This document shows positions 1 to 9,400 of a stretch of DNA of 64,000 nt, in pieces. The stretch is from Ferrimonas marina (lineage in GTDB: Bacteria; Pseudomonadota; Gammaproteobacteria; Enterobacterales; Shewanellaceae): contig NZ_FQXG01000003.1 in the NCBI RefSeq assembly GCF_900129905.1, positions 425,771 to 489,770 of the forward strand, read 5' to 3'. A program made the position numbers and the translations under genes. The notes under the pieces are model-generated. The model did not search any database and was not told the origin of the DNA. It saw only the letters and a program-made list of their open reading frames with translations. How positions within the stretch are numbered: the first letter of the stretch is position 1; every line of letters begins with the position of its first letter.

Positions 1-6
1 AGTCAT

Positions 7-504
7 ATGGAGTTTGAAGAGAAGGCGCGGAAGGTTGTGCGGGAGGCCAGCGGTCAGCCCCAGGGCGAAGTCTCTTACCGGCGTCTTACAGAGGTGGCAG
101 ATGAAGCCCAAGATGGGCTGAGGGACTTATTGGAAGCCGCTGAGGTCGCGGTGTATTCCATCAATCGTGACCTGGCAAAACGAGAAGTGGGCGTGCAGAG
201 GGCTGCAAAGCAAGTCCTCGGTGATTTGACCGAGTGGATTGGCAAACTGCATGAGCAGGGTGATGTCGGCGCTGCTCTAGATCGCAACAAAGAAAGTCTC
301 GGCGACTGGTATGTCGTTGTAAGCAAGTTGTGCGAAGCAGCCGACCTAGACAGCCGCGAAATTGATAGGGCGATTGATAAAGTAACGTATGCAAATATTG
401 GTTCAGATTTTGATCCTGCTTTGGGGAATTTGCACCACCATGCGCAAGAGCTCTTCAGCGAGGTGAGCCAGGCTTTGAGCCAGAATGAAGAACTGGCCCG
501 TTGA
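7..504 (+). CDS. Unrecognised helical protein, first of three tandem relatives
   Basis: Unrecognised 165-aa soluble protein, predicted mostly alpha-helical, without signal peptide or membrane segment. Residues about 100-126 show a WY pair, an LC pair and a DRA-I-D pattern that recur near residues 177-204 of the next gene product, so the two look like tandem paralogues; the third protein (1411-2235) is a weaker relative. The frame is open back to base 1, so the ATG at 7 is provisional and the true start may lie outside the window. Function unknown; the three genes run on the same strand with short gaps. Confidence 0.75.
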   Translation: MEFEEKARKVVREASGQPQGEVSYRRLTEVADEAQDGLRDLLEAAEVAVYSINRDLAKREVGVQRAAKQVLGDLTEWIGKLHEQGDVGAALDRNKESLGDWYVVVSKLCEAADLDSREIDRAIDKVTYANIGSDFDPALGNLHHHAQELFSEVSQALSQNEELAR

Positions 505-568
505 TCGGCCGTTCTGGTTCTTTGCAAACGGTTATTAACACAACAGCATAATAATAAAGGGGTCGGCC

Positions 569-1297
569 GTGGCTGAGCTAAAGCTGGACAAGCGAATTGA
601 AGATGATTTGGAGCGATTCAATCGGTATACCAGATTGCGCGAAGATCTGGACCTGGGGTTAAAGGCACTGCGCAAAGCCGCCAAGCTGACGTCGTACACG
701 GAGTTGCTGGCCGCTAAGCCTGTGTTTGCAGATGCCTTGAGGTTGCTGGATGTCCTGACCCAGATGGGTAAGCCTGATGGGGGGTACGACAAGGCCCTGC
801 CTAGGATGGTTGAGGACTTTAATGCGGTGCGTGATAGCGACCGCGTTAGCTACCGCCTGCTGGCTCAGTACGCTGATCACATCCAGGGTAGCCTGAGTGG
901 GCTGGTGGAGGAGTCAGATCTTGATGGCCATTTCAGTAAGTTAGGGTGTGAGATAGGCCGGGAGCTGGAGCGCAATCGCATTAAGGTGATGCGGGGCCTT
1001 GAAAAAACCCTGGGCGACGCCGACCAGTGGGTTGAAGGCTATCGAAGTGAAGGTCTGGACAGCGAAGACGTCTTGGCTATCAAAGAGCAGTTGGAAAGCT
1101 GGTACCCCAAGTTCCAGAATCTGTGCAAGGCGGTGGGTGCTAGCCCTATATATACAGACCGTGCGGTGGATCAGATCCTACGGTCGGATTCAGCAGGAGA
1201 TATGTACAGGGAACTGGGAAGTTTCCGTAAACAGTTTCGCGATATTCGCAAAGACTTGAAAGACGCCCGGACGCCGCAGGCAGAGATGGCGCCCTAA
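569..1297 (+). CDS. Unrecognised helical protein, second tandem relative
   Basis: Unrecognised 242-aa helical, charged, soluble protein. I chose the GTG at 569 because a good ribosome site (AAAGGGG, 556-562) precedes it. The C-terminal third (W178-Y179, LC, then TDRAVDQIL) matches the corresponding part of the product at 7-504, indicating a duplication. It is separated from the next gene by a hairpin (1321-1345), so it may be transcribed separately from the third relative. No enzymatic motif is visible; a structural or scaffold role is possible but is only a guess. Confidence 0.8.
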   Translation: MAELKLDKRIEDDLERFNRYTRLREDLDLGLKALRKAAKLTSYTELLAAKPVFADALRLLDVLTQMGKPDGGYDKALPRMVEDFNAVRDSDRVSYRLLAQYADHIQGSLSGLVEESDLDGHFSKLGCEIGRELERNRIKVMRGLEKTLGDADQWVEGYRSEGLDSEDVLAIKEQLESWYPKFQNLCKAVGASPIYTDRAVDQILRSDSAGDMYRELGSFRKQFRDIRKDLKDARTPQAEMAP

Positions 1298-1320
1298 TGG
1301 CGTTGGCATTGAGAGTGAAT

Positions 1321-1345
1321 AACAAGGGCCCACTGGGCCCTTGTT
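1321..1345 (+). terminator. Hairpin between genes, probable terminator
   Basis: A perfect 12-bp inverted repeat (AACAAGGGCCCA, one-base centre, then its complement) ends in TTGTTG. It lies just after the stop codon at 1297. The U-tract is imperfect, so termination may be partial. Confidence 0.55.
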
Positions 1346-1410
1346 GATGGGTCGGTGTCGCGCATCGTCCAGGCGGGACGGGGTAAAATAAAAAGAAAAG
1401 GGTTGGATAG

Positions 1411-2235
1411 ATGTCGGAGATTTCTATTGCTGGTGGTGTTCGTCAAAGCGCCCGGCTTGCTCAGAGTGTCCAGGAATTGAGTGGGCACCTACGGGACTGG
1501 CGTAATGCTATGGAAGGGGTTGAAAGGACTAAGAACTATACAGTTATGGGGCAGACCTTTGCAGAAATGGCGCGTCTGTTGGCCCCGCTCAAGCCGGATG
1601 AGGGTACCAACAGCTTTGGCCCAACCAAGCCCCTAATGCGCGCCTATCGGAACGTGCTTGACGAAAGTGTTGACCATCCCGCACAGCGGGCGGTCAATGA
1701 AATGAGTGCTTGCCGCTTTGCTGACCTGCTTCATTCGGCTCAAGCCTTGTTGGGTGACATTGAGAAGCATCAGCGGAATTTCCGGATTGGATCAGCGCCG
1801 CTTAAGCCGGTAGCAGAGGTGCGTGCAGATAGCGTAAAGCTATACAAACGTTGGGCCCAGGTTGGGGACTTAGCGAAGGACGCCCAGACCGCTCTGAGTA
1901 ACTTTGAGCGAGATTTCCGACCATTCTTTACCAAGGTTCAGGGCCAGATGATCAATGTGCTGGGTGACTGGTTAGATGGCCAGGATGACTCGTTGTCATC
2001 ATTGGAGCGGGTGCAACTTCGGTTGGCGCCATTCGCCAGTCTCTTGCAAGGGTTGGGAGCGTTGGCAAGGACTGACCTTGAGGACCTGCTTGGAACGATT
2101 GATGCGGTGATGAGAAACAAGGGCGAAATTAGCCACGACGGCCAGTTGCGTGACATCAAGCAAGAGGTCGATATGGTCCAGGTCCGTTACGGTTGGACTC
2201 CAGAGCCTGCGCTGGACCTGGGGCTGGATCGGTGA
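1411..2235 (+). CDS. Unrecognised helical protein, third tandem relative
   Basis: Unrecognised 274-aa helical protein starting at an ATG behind a purine-rich stretch (AAAAGGGTTGG). No signal peptide or membrane helix. Around residues 188-235 a W-D-G-Q pattern followed by an L-x-A-x-GAL helix and a D-x-V/I-M-R segment parallels the C-terminal portions of the two preceding proteins, suggesting a diverged third copy. A terminator follows at 2278. Function unknown. Confidence 0.8.
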   Translation: MSEISIAGGVRQSARLAQSVQELSGHLRDWRNAMEGVERTKNYTVMGQTFAEMARLLAPLKPDEGTNSFGPTKPLMRAYRNVLDESVDHPAQRAVNEMSACRFADLLHSAQALLGDIEKHQRNFRIGSAPLKPVAEVRADSVKLYKRWAQVGDLAKDAQTALSNFERDFRPFFTKVQGQMINVLGDWLDGQDDSLSSLERVQLRLAPFASLLQGLGALARTDLEDLLGTIDAVMRNKGEISHDGQLRDIKQEVDMVQVRYGWTPEPALDLGLDR

Positions 2236-2277
2236 TGTAACTGAGTGCTGATTTTGGAAGCGAACTACCTTGATGGG

Positions 2278-2302
2278 CCATCGTACAAGCGATGGTCTTT
2301 TT
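2278..2302 (+). terminator. Rho-independent terminator
   Basis: Stem CCATCG/CGATGG around loop TACAAG, followed by TCTTTTT. It ends the gene at 1411-2235. Confidence 0.8.
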
Positions 2303-2543
2303 AGTGCTGGCGGTTGAGGTGGAGTTTGTAGTGCTCCAGCTGGTTGGCGGTGATCGGCGGGGTACCGGGTTCGGCTTCAGGTTCTTCGGGGCGTGCTTTG
2401 GCGGCCAGGCGGCGCTGGCGGCGGCTTTCCTGCTGGGCCTGATAACCGCGGTAGGCGAAGCCGGCCAGCAGCAGCCAGGGCAGGGCTTTCATGGGCACCA
2501 CCATCAGTAGCACCACGGTGAGGAACTCAATGTTGTCGCTCAT
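2301..2543 (-). CDS. Small single-pass membrane protein
   Basis: 80-aa unrecognised protein. Residues about 6-31 form a hydrophobic helix, then comes a basic stretch (ESRRQRRLAAKAR) and a polar C-terminus, so it is likely an inner-membrane protein with a cytoplasmic tail. I chose the ATG at 2543 over the longer frame start at 2573 because the hydrophobic segment begins right after it; no strong ribosome site is visible. A competing plus-strand frame over the same bases is probably a shadow. Moderately uncertain. Confidence 0.55.
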   Translation of the reverse strand: MSDNIEFLTVVLLMVVPMKALPWLLLAGFAYRGYQAQQESRRQRRLAAKARPEEPEAEPGTPPITANQLEHYKLHLNRQH

Positions 2544-2782
2544 ATCCGGTCTCAATGATTGTCCTAATACCATTGTCCCATCGGGGGCGGGGATACGCCG
2601 GGACCTGGGGTGGTGTATCGGGGCAAATGATGACCGGGATCAAAAGCGCCATTGAGGGCGATGCCGCGGATCCAGTTTCTTAGTGGGCTTATGGTCAGGA
2701 CAGTGCCACTAGCGGCACTGGAGCGGCTAGGATGTCAGGCCAACGTGTGGGGCCATCACCTTGGGTGGATTGCCGGCGGGGC

Positions 2783-3259
2783 CTACATCGGCCCGTAGAG
2801 GCTGCAGTCGACGACTCTGAACTGTCCCTGGTGGACGGTGGGGTTTTGCTGCTGGACTAGGTCAGCCAGCATGCTGGGCGCATAACGGTAGCTCTGGGGC
2901 GGGGTGATCCCCAACGAGCGCAGCTGAGCCAGCGGGATGGGGTGCATCAGCGGTGTGACTTGTTCCAGGTGAATGAGGAACAGCTTGCCCAGGCCGGCCG
3001 CGTAGTGGAAGACATCAGCGCTAGAAACGCAGCACTTGGCCAGGGTCGCTTTGTCGATATCGGCCGGTGCGCCATGTTCGATGAGCCGGACGCGGGCGGT
3101 GGCGGTGATCGCCTTGACCGGGGATGAGGTGTAGATGATCAGCTGGGCCCCAGGGGCGATGTGCTTGCCAATCCGACGACGAAGCTCGATGGTCTTGTCG
3201 CCGGAGAGGATGTTGATGACGTGCTCCGCTTTGATCGAGATCAGCGTGGCTGGGTTCAC
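2783..3259 (-). CDS. ASCH-domain protein
   Basis: 158-aa protein with an N-terminal ASCH (PUA-like) fold: S-I-K-x-E-x-V-x-x-I-L-S-G-D-K-T-x-E-L-R-R-R near residues 7-29, then a beta-rich stretch containing IIYTSSP. ASCH proteins bind RNA or modified nucleosides, and some (E. coli YqfB) hydrolyse N4-acetylcytidine; which applies here is not evident. Translation begins at a GTG overlapping the TGA of the upstream gene by four bases (GTGA, 3256-3259), so the pair is translationally coupled. The last ~60 residues show no recognised domain. Confidence 0.8.
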   Translation of the reverse strand: MNPATLISIKAEHVINILSGDKTIELRRRIGKHIAPGAQLIIYTSSPVKAITATARVRLIEHGAPADIDKATLAKCCVSSADVFHYAAGLGKLFLIHLEQVTPLMHPIPLAQLRSLGITPPQSYRYAPSMLADLVQQQNPTVHQGQFRVVDCSLYGPM

Positions 3260-3702
3260 TGCAGTGCCCCTTGTTGGTTGTTAGCGCCAGAGGAGGCGCA
3301 GCGGTAGTCTGCCAGGGCCTGCTCCATGTGCGCTTGGTCGGGAAAGCCGCGGGGAAACGCTTGTGCGAAGCGCAGCAAGTCCCAGTTGGGGTTGCCGTCG
3401 GCCCGGGTGATGATCCGCAGGGTTTCCAAATAGAGATCAACCCCGGTTGGCCCCATGGCGTTTTCGTCGTCAGTGCACAGCGCAATGAGAAAGAACTTGG
3501 TGGGGGCGCTGACGTCGATGCCTGGCGGATTGGTGAGCATCTCCCGGTAGGGCTGCCCCTTCTCGCTATCGAGAAACGCAGTCATCCTCTCCGGGGTGAT
3601 GTTCAGGCCATCCTCGGTGTCCGGCATGCTCAGTCGGAGCAGAACATCGGTAATAGCGTCCGACATGGCCGCCTGGGGGTACAGGTGCAATCCTTTGAAC
3701 AT
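3256..3702 (-). CDS. Unrecognised protein coupled to the ASCH gene
   Basis: 148-aa soluble protein of unknown function. The ATG has an excellent ribosome site (AGGAGG, 3709-3714). Its stop overlaps the GTG of the ASCH-domain gene by four bases, so the two are made together and may act together. No catalytic motif is recognisable. A 386-aa plus-strand open frame covers this stretch, but it has no ribosome site and is explained as the antisense of this gene and of the yfbR-like gene. Confidence 0.8.
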   Translation of the reverse strand: MFKGLHLYPQAAMSDAITDVLLRLSMPDTEDGLNITPERMTAFLDSEKGQPYREMLTNPPGIDVSAPTKFFLIALCTDDENAMGPTGVDLYLETLRIITRADGNPNWDLLRFAQAFPRGFPDQAHMEQALADYRCASSGANNQQGALQ

Positions 3703-3759
3703 AGTGGGCCTCCTTGTGCCCCTCTAGCCTACACCCAGGCGCAACGCATGGGTAGAGGC

Positions 3760-4392
3760 CTAAGCGGCCTCACCGTCAGTTCGCAAAACCAGGGAGTCAT
3801 ACGGCAGTGTGCAGTGCTCCAGGAACTCCTCGAGGAAGGCACGGACCTCTTCGTGCTCATCGCCGTGAGCGTCGACCTTGGCTCGTTGTTTGCGTTTCGC
3901 TTCCACGAAGTCCTTGCGGGACGCGTCAACCTGCTCGCAAGCGGTCAGGTACGCAGAGATGTCGTCAGCGGCCTTCACAATGGCTTTAATTTGGGGATCG
4001 ACTTGTTGCTGGATCACCAGGCTGGCCAGGCTGCCGCGGATGTCCTCCGGCAGGCTTTTGATCATGGCCTCTTCGGTGTTGTGTTCCAGCTTTTTGTAGA
4101 TCTTGGTGAACTCCGGCATGGCGTACTTCACCGGGCTGGTCATGTCACCAAGCAGCGCTTCAGAGGCCTCGTGGAAGACTGCCGCCATGCCAATCTCTTT
4201 GGGGTCATAGTCCCGGCCGAAACGAACAACGCCGTACTGGGCAATCATGTAGGCAATAACGGCCACGCCATAGCTGTGCTCGGCGACGTTCTCATGCCGG
4301 GCGCCGCTCATGGTATTCCAGCGGCTGATGTGACTAAGGCGGAGCATCCAGGCCACGAACGAGCCGGGGCGGAACATAGACAGGTCATCCAT
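3760..4392 (-). CDS. yfbR: YfbR-like HD-domain 5'-deoxynucleotidase
   Basis: 210-aa homologue of E. coli YfbR, which dephosphorylates deoxynucleoside 5'-monophosphates in the cytoplasm. Visible family features: SRW (R24-W25), the NVAEHS histidine (H39), the metal-site motif at 74-78 followed by GDMTSPVKY, and KAADDISAYL with its conserved aspartate. The diagnostic HD pair is H74-E75 here (FHEASE, where E. coli has YHDASE). Start at 4392 is supported by AGAGGGA upstream; an extended start at 4434 would run through the operator. A palindromic operator lies at 4413-4428. A role in tuning dNTP pools for the element is inferred. Confidence 0.88.
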   Translation of the reverse strand: MDDLSMFRPGSFVAWMLRLSHISRWNTMSGARHENVAEHSYGVAVIAYMIAQYGVVRFGRDYDPKEIGMAAVFHEASEALLGDMTSPVKYAMPEFTKIYKKLEHNTEEAMIKSLPEDIRGSLASLVIQQQVDPQIKAIVKAADDISAYLTACEQVDASRKDFVEAKRKQRAKVDAHGDEHEEVRAFLEEFLEHCTLPYDSLVLRTDGEAA

Positions 4393-4412
4393 AACTTCAA
4401 TCCCTCTAACAA

Positions 4413-4428
4413 ATATACAAAAGTATAT
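4413..4428. promoter_or_regulatory. Palindromic operator, ATATAC-AAAA-GTATAT
   Basis: Perfect palindrome 21 bases upstream of the yfbR-like start codon. Identical copies occur at 5716, 20800 and 32281 and variants elsewhere; it likely binds a shared repressor over the -10 region. Confidence 0.65.
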
Positions 4429-4481
4429 TAACACTTAAACATGGTTATTGTCACCTTTTTTCCCGGAAAAGGGAAGGGGAA

Positions 4482-4512
4482 AGGCCCGGTCCGGGGGTAC
4501 CGGTCCGGGCCT
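4482..4512 (-). terminator. Probable terminator hairpin
   Basis: Long GC-rich inverted repeat (AGGCCCGG...CCGGGCCT) immediately downstream of the minus-strand gene ending at 4518. It is followed on that strand by a pyrimidine-rich run rather than a pure U-tract. Confidence 0.55.
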
Positions 4513-4517
4513 GCTCC

Positions 4518-5660
4518 TTAGGCGGCTTGGCTGGTCATTTCCGGGACGCTGAAGTCATAGAGGCGGCTCGGTGGGCAGTGTAAGGTGTCACTGCCGGTCC
4601 AGCACGGCGCTGACAGCGGCGGGATGACCAGTTCCGCGTCTTTGTTGATGCTCTCGACGTGGCCGGCGCCGACGCACGGAGTGTGGATCCCGACACTGAC
4701 TTTGGCCAGTTTCATCGGTTGGGTCACGTCGCGGTGGTAGAGAGAGCGGATGTCCATGTAGGTAGCTGCCACGGGTACCCCATGGTAGTTGGCATTCTCC
4801 AGGATGTGAAAGAGCAGCTCATTGTCGATAACCTCCCCGGGGGAGGTGTGCTGATCGGCCGGTTGGCCAAGGGCCCGAAACTTCTCAATGGCCTCCGGGG
4901 CGATCTCCAGTCCGCCGGGCAGCGGTTCGCTCGCCAGGTAGTCGGCGAAGTCGCCCGGGGCAATGCCCACCAGGTTAAACAGGCGCAGCAGGTTGCCGTG
5001 CTCATCCGCGCGGATGGCTTCGAGCAGGTTGCTGCCCTGGTCAAACTCGGTGTAGTAGTCGGTCCAGGCGCCTTCCCAGTCTACATCGGGGCTGTACACC
5101 AACTCTGCCCGGGTACAGTCGCTGATGAAGTGGAACGGCACGGAGCGGTCGTTCTGCAGTAGGCGGTCGGTGACCGCGGTGAAGAAAGCGGTTTCGAGCT
5201 CGTCGAGGCCAAAGTCCAGATCGGCATCAATGGACTCCAGGTGTTCCTGTACCTCGGTCAGTACGCTGCCGTACTCGCCCCGGACAAAGCTGTGTACGTA
5301 TTCGAAATGGGCCTGTTCGCAGTCCCCAATGGCCATCTCGTTGAGCGCCTCGAGCAGGTACTCGTTGGCGTAGTCGCGGTAATAGGCGTTGATGTCCGCG
5401 TCGGACGCCTTAAGGTCATCCATTTCGGCAATAATGCGGCGTTCAGCCTTGTTGCAGGCCACCAGAGCGGCCTTGGCCACGTCGCCATTGGTGTCGTGGG
5501 GCCCATTGGGGGCCTCCCATTGTGCCGGGCAGTAATCGTTCTCCAGCTGCATTTGGGAAGCGAGGTGGTTGGCAAGGGCCTGGGCGGTGTTGTGCTCAGG
5601 TCCAAAGGCCAGGGCGGTGCCGTTGGGCAGGCGGACGTTTTCGATAGTGCGCATAGACAT
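4518..5660 (-). CDS. Unrecognised acidic protein
   Basis: 380-aa acidic soluble protein with no family I recognise. The N-terminal ~120 residues contain KAERRIIAEMDDLKAS and a tyrosine-rich YYRDYANEYLLEAL helix; the C-terminal part has several short proline and cysteine stretches. I chose the ATG at 5660 (MSMRTI) because GGAAGAG lies just upstream; the frame also opens at 5690. A perfect operator palindrome sits at 5716-5731, so the gene probably belongs to the same regulon as the yfbR-like gene downstream. Confidence 0.8.
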   Translation of the reverse strand: MSMRTIENVRLPNGTALAFGPEHNTAQALANHLASQMQLENDYCPAQWEAPNGPHDTNGDVAKAALVACNKAERRIIAEMDDLKASDADINAYYRDYANEYLLEALNEMAIGDCEQAHFEYVHSFVRGEYGSVLTEVQEHLESIDADLDFGLDELETAFFTAVTDRLLQNDRSVPFHFISDCTRAELVYSPDVDWEGAWTDYYTEFDQGSNLLEAIRADEHGNLLRLFNLVGIAPGDFADYLASEPLPGGLEIAPEAIEKFRALGQPADQHTSPGEVIDNELLFHILENANYHGVPVAATYMDIRSLYHRDVTQPMKLAKVSVGIHTPCVGAGHVESINKDAELVIPPLSAPCWTGSDTLHCPPSRLYDFSVPEMTSQAA

Positions 5661-5715
5661 GGTCTCTTCCTTGTTGACTTCAGTGAACAAGAACAGTGTA
5701 ACTCATGCTGGTTAA

Positions 5716-5731
5716 ATATACAAAAGTATAT
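5716..5731. promoter_or_regulatory. Palindromic operator, ATATAC-AAAA-GTATAT
   Basis: Perfect copy of the recurring palindrome, 56 bases upstream of the start codon at 5660 and just beyond the end of the upstream minus-strand gene. Confidence 0.65.
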
Positions 5732-5734
5732 TTA

Positions 5735-6169
5735 TTATTTTGGTTTGTCGGTGGCCCGGATAGCGGCCGTCCAGGGATCTTTGTCGGGGGATACATCGGA
5801 GTATGTCTCGGCCCAAGTCTTGGGTACGCCGGTAAGCGCAAGATACGTCTGATCGGTGGTTTGCCTTGCCAGTTCCTGGTGATAGGCAGCGACGATATCC
5901 CCGGGTACCTTGAGGTACTTTCCGGCTCGAAGCTTTAACGTTCTCGCGCTGTCTTTGGTTATACCCAGGCGGGCATGGGCCTGGTGGGGTAGACGGCCCG
6001 TGGCCAGTAACTGTAACAGTGCTGCTTTTCGGGGGCCCAGTTTACCTAACAGAGCCACGTCGCCGCACACCAGGTTGAGTCGGTCGTTAAGGTTGTTTAC
6101 TTCGTTGGAGAGGATCTCAATGGCGCCTTCCAGTGAAAGCAGTCGCTGTTGGTCCTGTGGGTTGTGCAT
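5735..6169 (-). CDS. Small putative helix-turn-helix protein
   Basis: 144-aa protein. After an N-terminal helical, possibly coiled-coil segment (LSNEVNNLNDRL) comes a segment LLATGRLPHQAHARLGITKDSARTL that has the spacing of a helix-turn-helix, so DNA binding is likely. The start at 6169 (MHNPQDQQ) is chosen because a GGAG lies nine bases ahead; the open frame extends up to 6361 but the extra residues look non-coding. It could be a regulator of nearby genes; target unknown. Confidence 0.6.
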   Translation of the reverse strand: MHNPQDQQRLLSLEGAIEILSNEVNNLNDRLNLVCGDVALLGKLGPRKAALLQLLATGRLPHQAHARLGITKDSARTLKLRAGKYLKVPGDIVAAYHQELARQTTDQTYLALTGVPKTWAETYSDVSPDKDPWTAAIRATDKPK

Positions 6170-6289
6170 TGCTGGGTGCTCCATGTTGTTCACGGCGATT
6201 GAAGCGTCCCTGGTGTGGGCCGTCAACTGGGCAATAGGGGCACATATCTGTCGCAAAGTGTTTCGCGTGGGACTGCAGAGAATGCAGGC

Positions 6290-6334
6290 CGCGAAAAACC
6301 GAAAACACGTGGTGTTCACGTAGGATTTTTCGCG
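6290..6334. repeat. Nested inverted repeat in a promoter region
   Basis: CGCGAAAAA (6290-6298) pairs with TTTTTCGCG (6326-6334), and ACGTG/CACGT pairs inside it. It lies in the ~260-base gap between divergent genes (6169 minus, 6432 plus). It could be an operator or a terminator-like structure. Nothing else was seen in this gap except the operator at 6399. Confidence 0.5.
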
Positions 6335-6398
6335 ACATTTCAGTAATGTGATTGCCGTCACAATGGGTTGAGGTGGACGGGGTCCGATTGCCTCTTTA

Positions 6399-6414
6399 AT
6401 ATACCAATGAATAT
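6399..6414. promoter_or_regulatory. Imperfect operator, ATATAC-CAAT-GAATAT
   Basis: One-mismatch variant of the recurring palindrome, 17 bases before the GTG of the NTPase gene at 6432. Confidence 0.5.
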
Positions 6415-6431
6415 GAACGTCGCAGGATGCG

Positions 6432-9400
6432 GTGGCCGGTGGAAAAGTGGTGGGGAAAATGAAGAATGTGTTGGTGGCTACGGCCTGGAAGGTAGCGCCC
6501 GGGTGGTGTCAGAAGTTTGATGACTGGCTTGATGGGCGCAGAACCCAGAAGCTGTTAGCCAGGGCCGAGAAAGCCGGCGGTGTTGATCGTGCTGTGGCTT
6601 TGTTGGTGGACTCTAAGGCAGAAGGTTCTGGCGAAAGTCGCCTCCCTGACTTAGCGCCTGCCCCGAATCCCGAGTCATTCTCCAGGGCGCGACGCCTTTT
6701 ATCGGAGTATCTCGGACGGTCTGACCGGGTACGCCTGATTGCTGTAACCGGTGGTCATAGTGCCGGAAAGAGCAGCTTCCTGTACTCGTTCTTCTCTCTT
6801 GTGAAGGGTTTCAACCACATTGTTATTTCGCTGGGGCAGTCCAAAGACGGTCAGCTAGTGCACTCGGGGAAGGGTGATACTCGAGTGCCGGTCTCGAGCA
6901 AGGAAGTGGTGTGCTCGATCGAAGCCGGAATTCTTCGCCAGATCCTGTACCGGGACCCGGCGCATGGGAAAAGGGCATCAAACCTGCGTGAAGCAGTGGT
7001 TAAAGAGCACTGGGTGCGTAATCTCTTCATGGCAGTGGCGGTTGCGGCAATTTTGTCGGTGGCATCGGCAGTGGCCATCGCGGGCAAAAAAGAGGTGTGG
7101 GGTTGGATCGAGATCGCTCACCATAATTTGGGTAACAGTTGGGCGTTCGCCGTCCTGGCCGGCATCGGTGCATACGCGGTATGGTTTTCGCACCAGCTGG
7201 TGCGTATGGCGAGTCGGATTAGGCTCTCAAAGGTGAATGCGGTCAGTGGCGAGTTTCAGCTGGACCACGGTAACGGCAATGCGCCATCGCCGATGAACGA
7301 ATACCTTGAAGAGATCTTGGCGTACTTTGAGTCCAGCGGGGTGGACGTCGTTGTTTTCGAGGACATGGACCGGTTCAAGCAGCCGGGCATCTTTGAGCGC
7401 CTCAAGGAGATCAACAAAATCATCAACGACAGTGTGAAGGTGAAGCAGACTGTACGGTTTGTTTATGCCTTGCGTGATGATGTGTTTGAGGACGCCACCG
7501 ACCGGACCAAGTTCTTCGATGGGATGGTGCCAGTGGTGCCTGTTGTAGCTGCCGCCAACGTTTATCCTCGCCTGCTGAAAGAGATGGAGCTGGCCGGGTT
7601 CTACGATGGCTCAGCGAAGGCGAAGGAGCACTGGGGTGCGCTGCTGATGGACATCTCCCTTTACGTCCAGGACATGCGGATGTTGAAGGCGATGGTGGTG
7701 GACTTCCACCAGTACAAGGATGCCCTTAATGTGGCTAACGGAGATAGATCTGAGCTTAAGCTGATGGCCTTGATGGCCTGTAAAGTGAAGTACCCCTCGG
7801 AGTTTGCGCGCTGGCAGATTGGGGAGGGTCTCCTGCCTGATGCGGCGATGATGCGTGAAGCCTGGCTTGATGAGCGACAGGTTAAAATCCGGGAAGAGAT
7901 CGATATGATCGAAGATCTGCTTGTCGAGGCAAAGAAAGAGGGTCAGTTGCGAGTAGAACACTACAGCGAGCTGTTGACGGGGCGTTTTGTGGATACGTAT
8001 GGTCCGCTTCATCTACTACGTTTGAACGGGGTCTCATTGTCCGATAGGGCTGGGGCCCTTGAAAAGCTTGCTTCAGAAGGATGGGAGGTTACCGCAAATC
8101 TGAAGTTAAATAACAACGCCAAAAATACATCAGGGATGTCCCTTAAAGAGTTGTTTGAATCGCTCGACCCGGGATTTGAAAAGCGTTATGGGTCATTGCA
8201 TGCCGCATCGTCATCGGGGCGACGTTTTCACGAAAGCCGTCGGGCACAGCTAGAGGCTGAGTTGGAGCGTTTGAGCATCAAGCCTTTGTCATCCTGTCTA
8301 GACTCCGTTTTGCAAAATTGCACTGAGCAAAAGGCCTGGCTTAAGGAGTTGGAGGCTTTCCCGCTGGTGGAGGTATTGCTCAGGCTGGGCTTCATTGACG
8401 AAGATTTCCGTGAGTCACTCTGCGAGTTTGTAGAGGGGGATCTTACGGCGAAGGACTTCGAGTTTATGCGCGACTTGTCAGAGCAGCGTCCACCTAAGAG
8501 TGAGCATGACTCTAAAAACTACGACCGGATTGCGTTGTGGATGCGTGAGCCGCATACCGCCTCACCGGCGGCGTACAATCTCGGGCTAATAAGGCATCTT
8601 GCGGGCGGTGGTGTCCGTGAACAGCAGTTGCTGGACCAGATCGTAGAGAAGCAGATAGAGATGCATGCCGACGGTGTCGCCAGATTGGTTGAATTGCATC
8701 AAGAGCTGGGCATCAACTTCTGCATGCTGGCGGAAAACACCTCTGGCCTTCTGATGAGGGTACTGGATGATGGCAGTGCCGATAGCGAAGGTCGTTTGGC
8801 AGTGGGGCTAACCTTGATTGCGTACTACTCGCGCAACAACAAGCAGTACATGCTAGATGGCCAGGTAATTGAAGCCCTGCAGAGCTTGTTAGATGGCTTT
8901 AAAGGAGCGATGGAAGTCCTTAAGGGCCATTCTGACCGGAGGGCGTTGATCAAGGTACTCGAGGGCATGGGGGTGCGCTTTACCGCTATTGGACGTGCCG
9001 TGGATGATCAGGAGCTGGTTTTGACAGCGATGACCCATCGCTTCCTCCGTCTTAATGAAACGACGCTGTTTGAGGTGATCAAAGCCCTTGAGCCTGAGGG
9101 CGAGAAAGTAGGTACAGTGACCTACAGTGCACTTCCCAACAACACGGCCGCGTTCAGGGAGTGGCTGCACGATGAGGCTAACGCGAATGACCTGGCGCCG
9201 TTGGTGGCGCTGGAAAAAATTACTTCCGTCCCGGAATCGGTCATCCAGGGATTGCTCTGCGCTGAGGGCGATGGCCAGTTGAGCAACACGAACATGAAGG
9301 TGTTGGTCCATGGCGCCAAGTTCAAGATGGCTAAGCTTCCAGAGTCTGGTTTGATGGAAGGGGCCCTTAAGGCACTGCTGAAAGAGAAAAGGGTAGAGGC

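Noticed and set aside
4413-4428. LexA/SOS box as identity of the palindrome
   Set aside because: Lacks the CTGT...ACAG arms; the arms are ATATAC/GTATAT with a 4-base centre.
3271-4431. A 386-aa plus-strand frame
   Set aside because: It is antisense to two supported minus-strand genes, including a clear YfbR homologue, and has no ribosome site.
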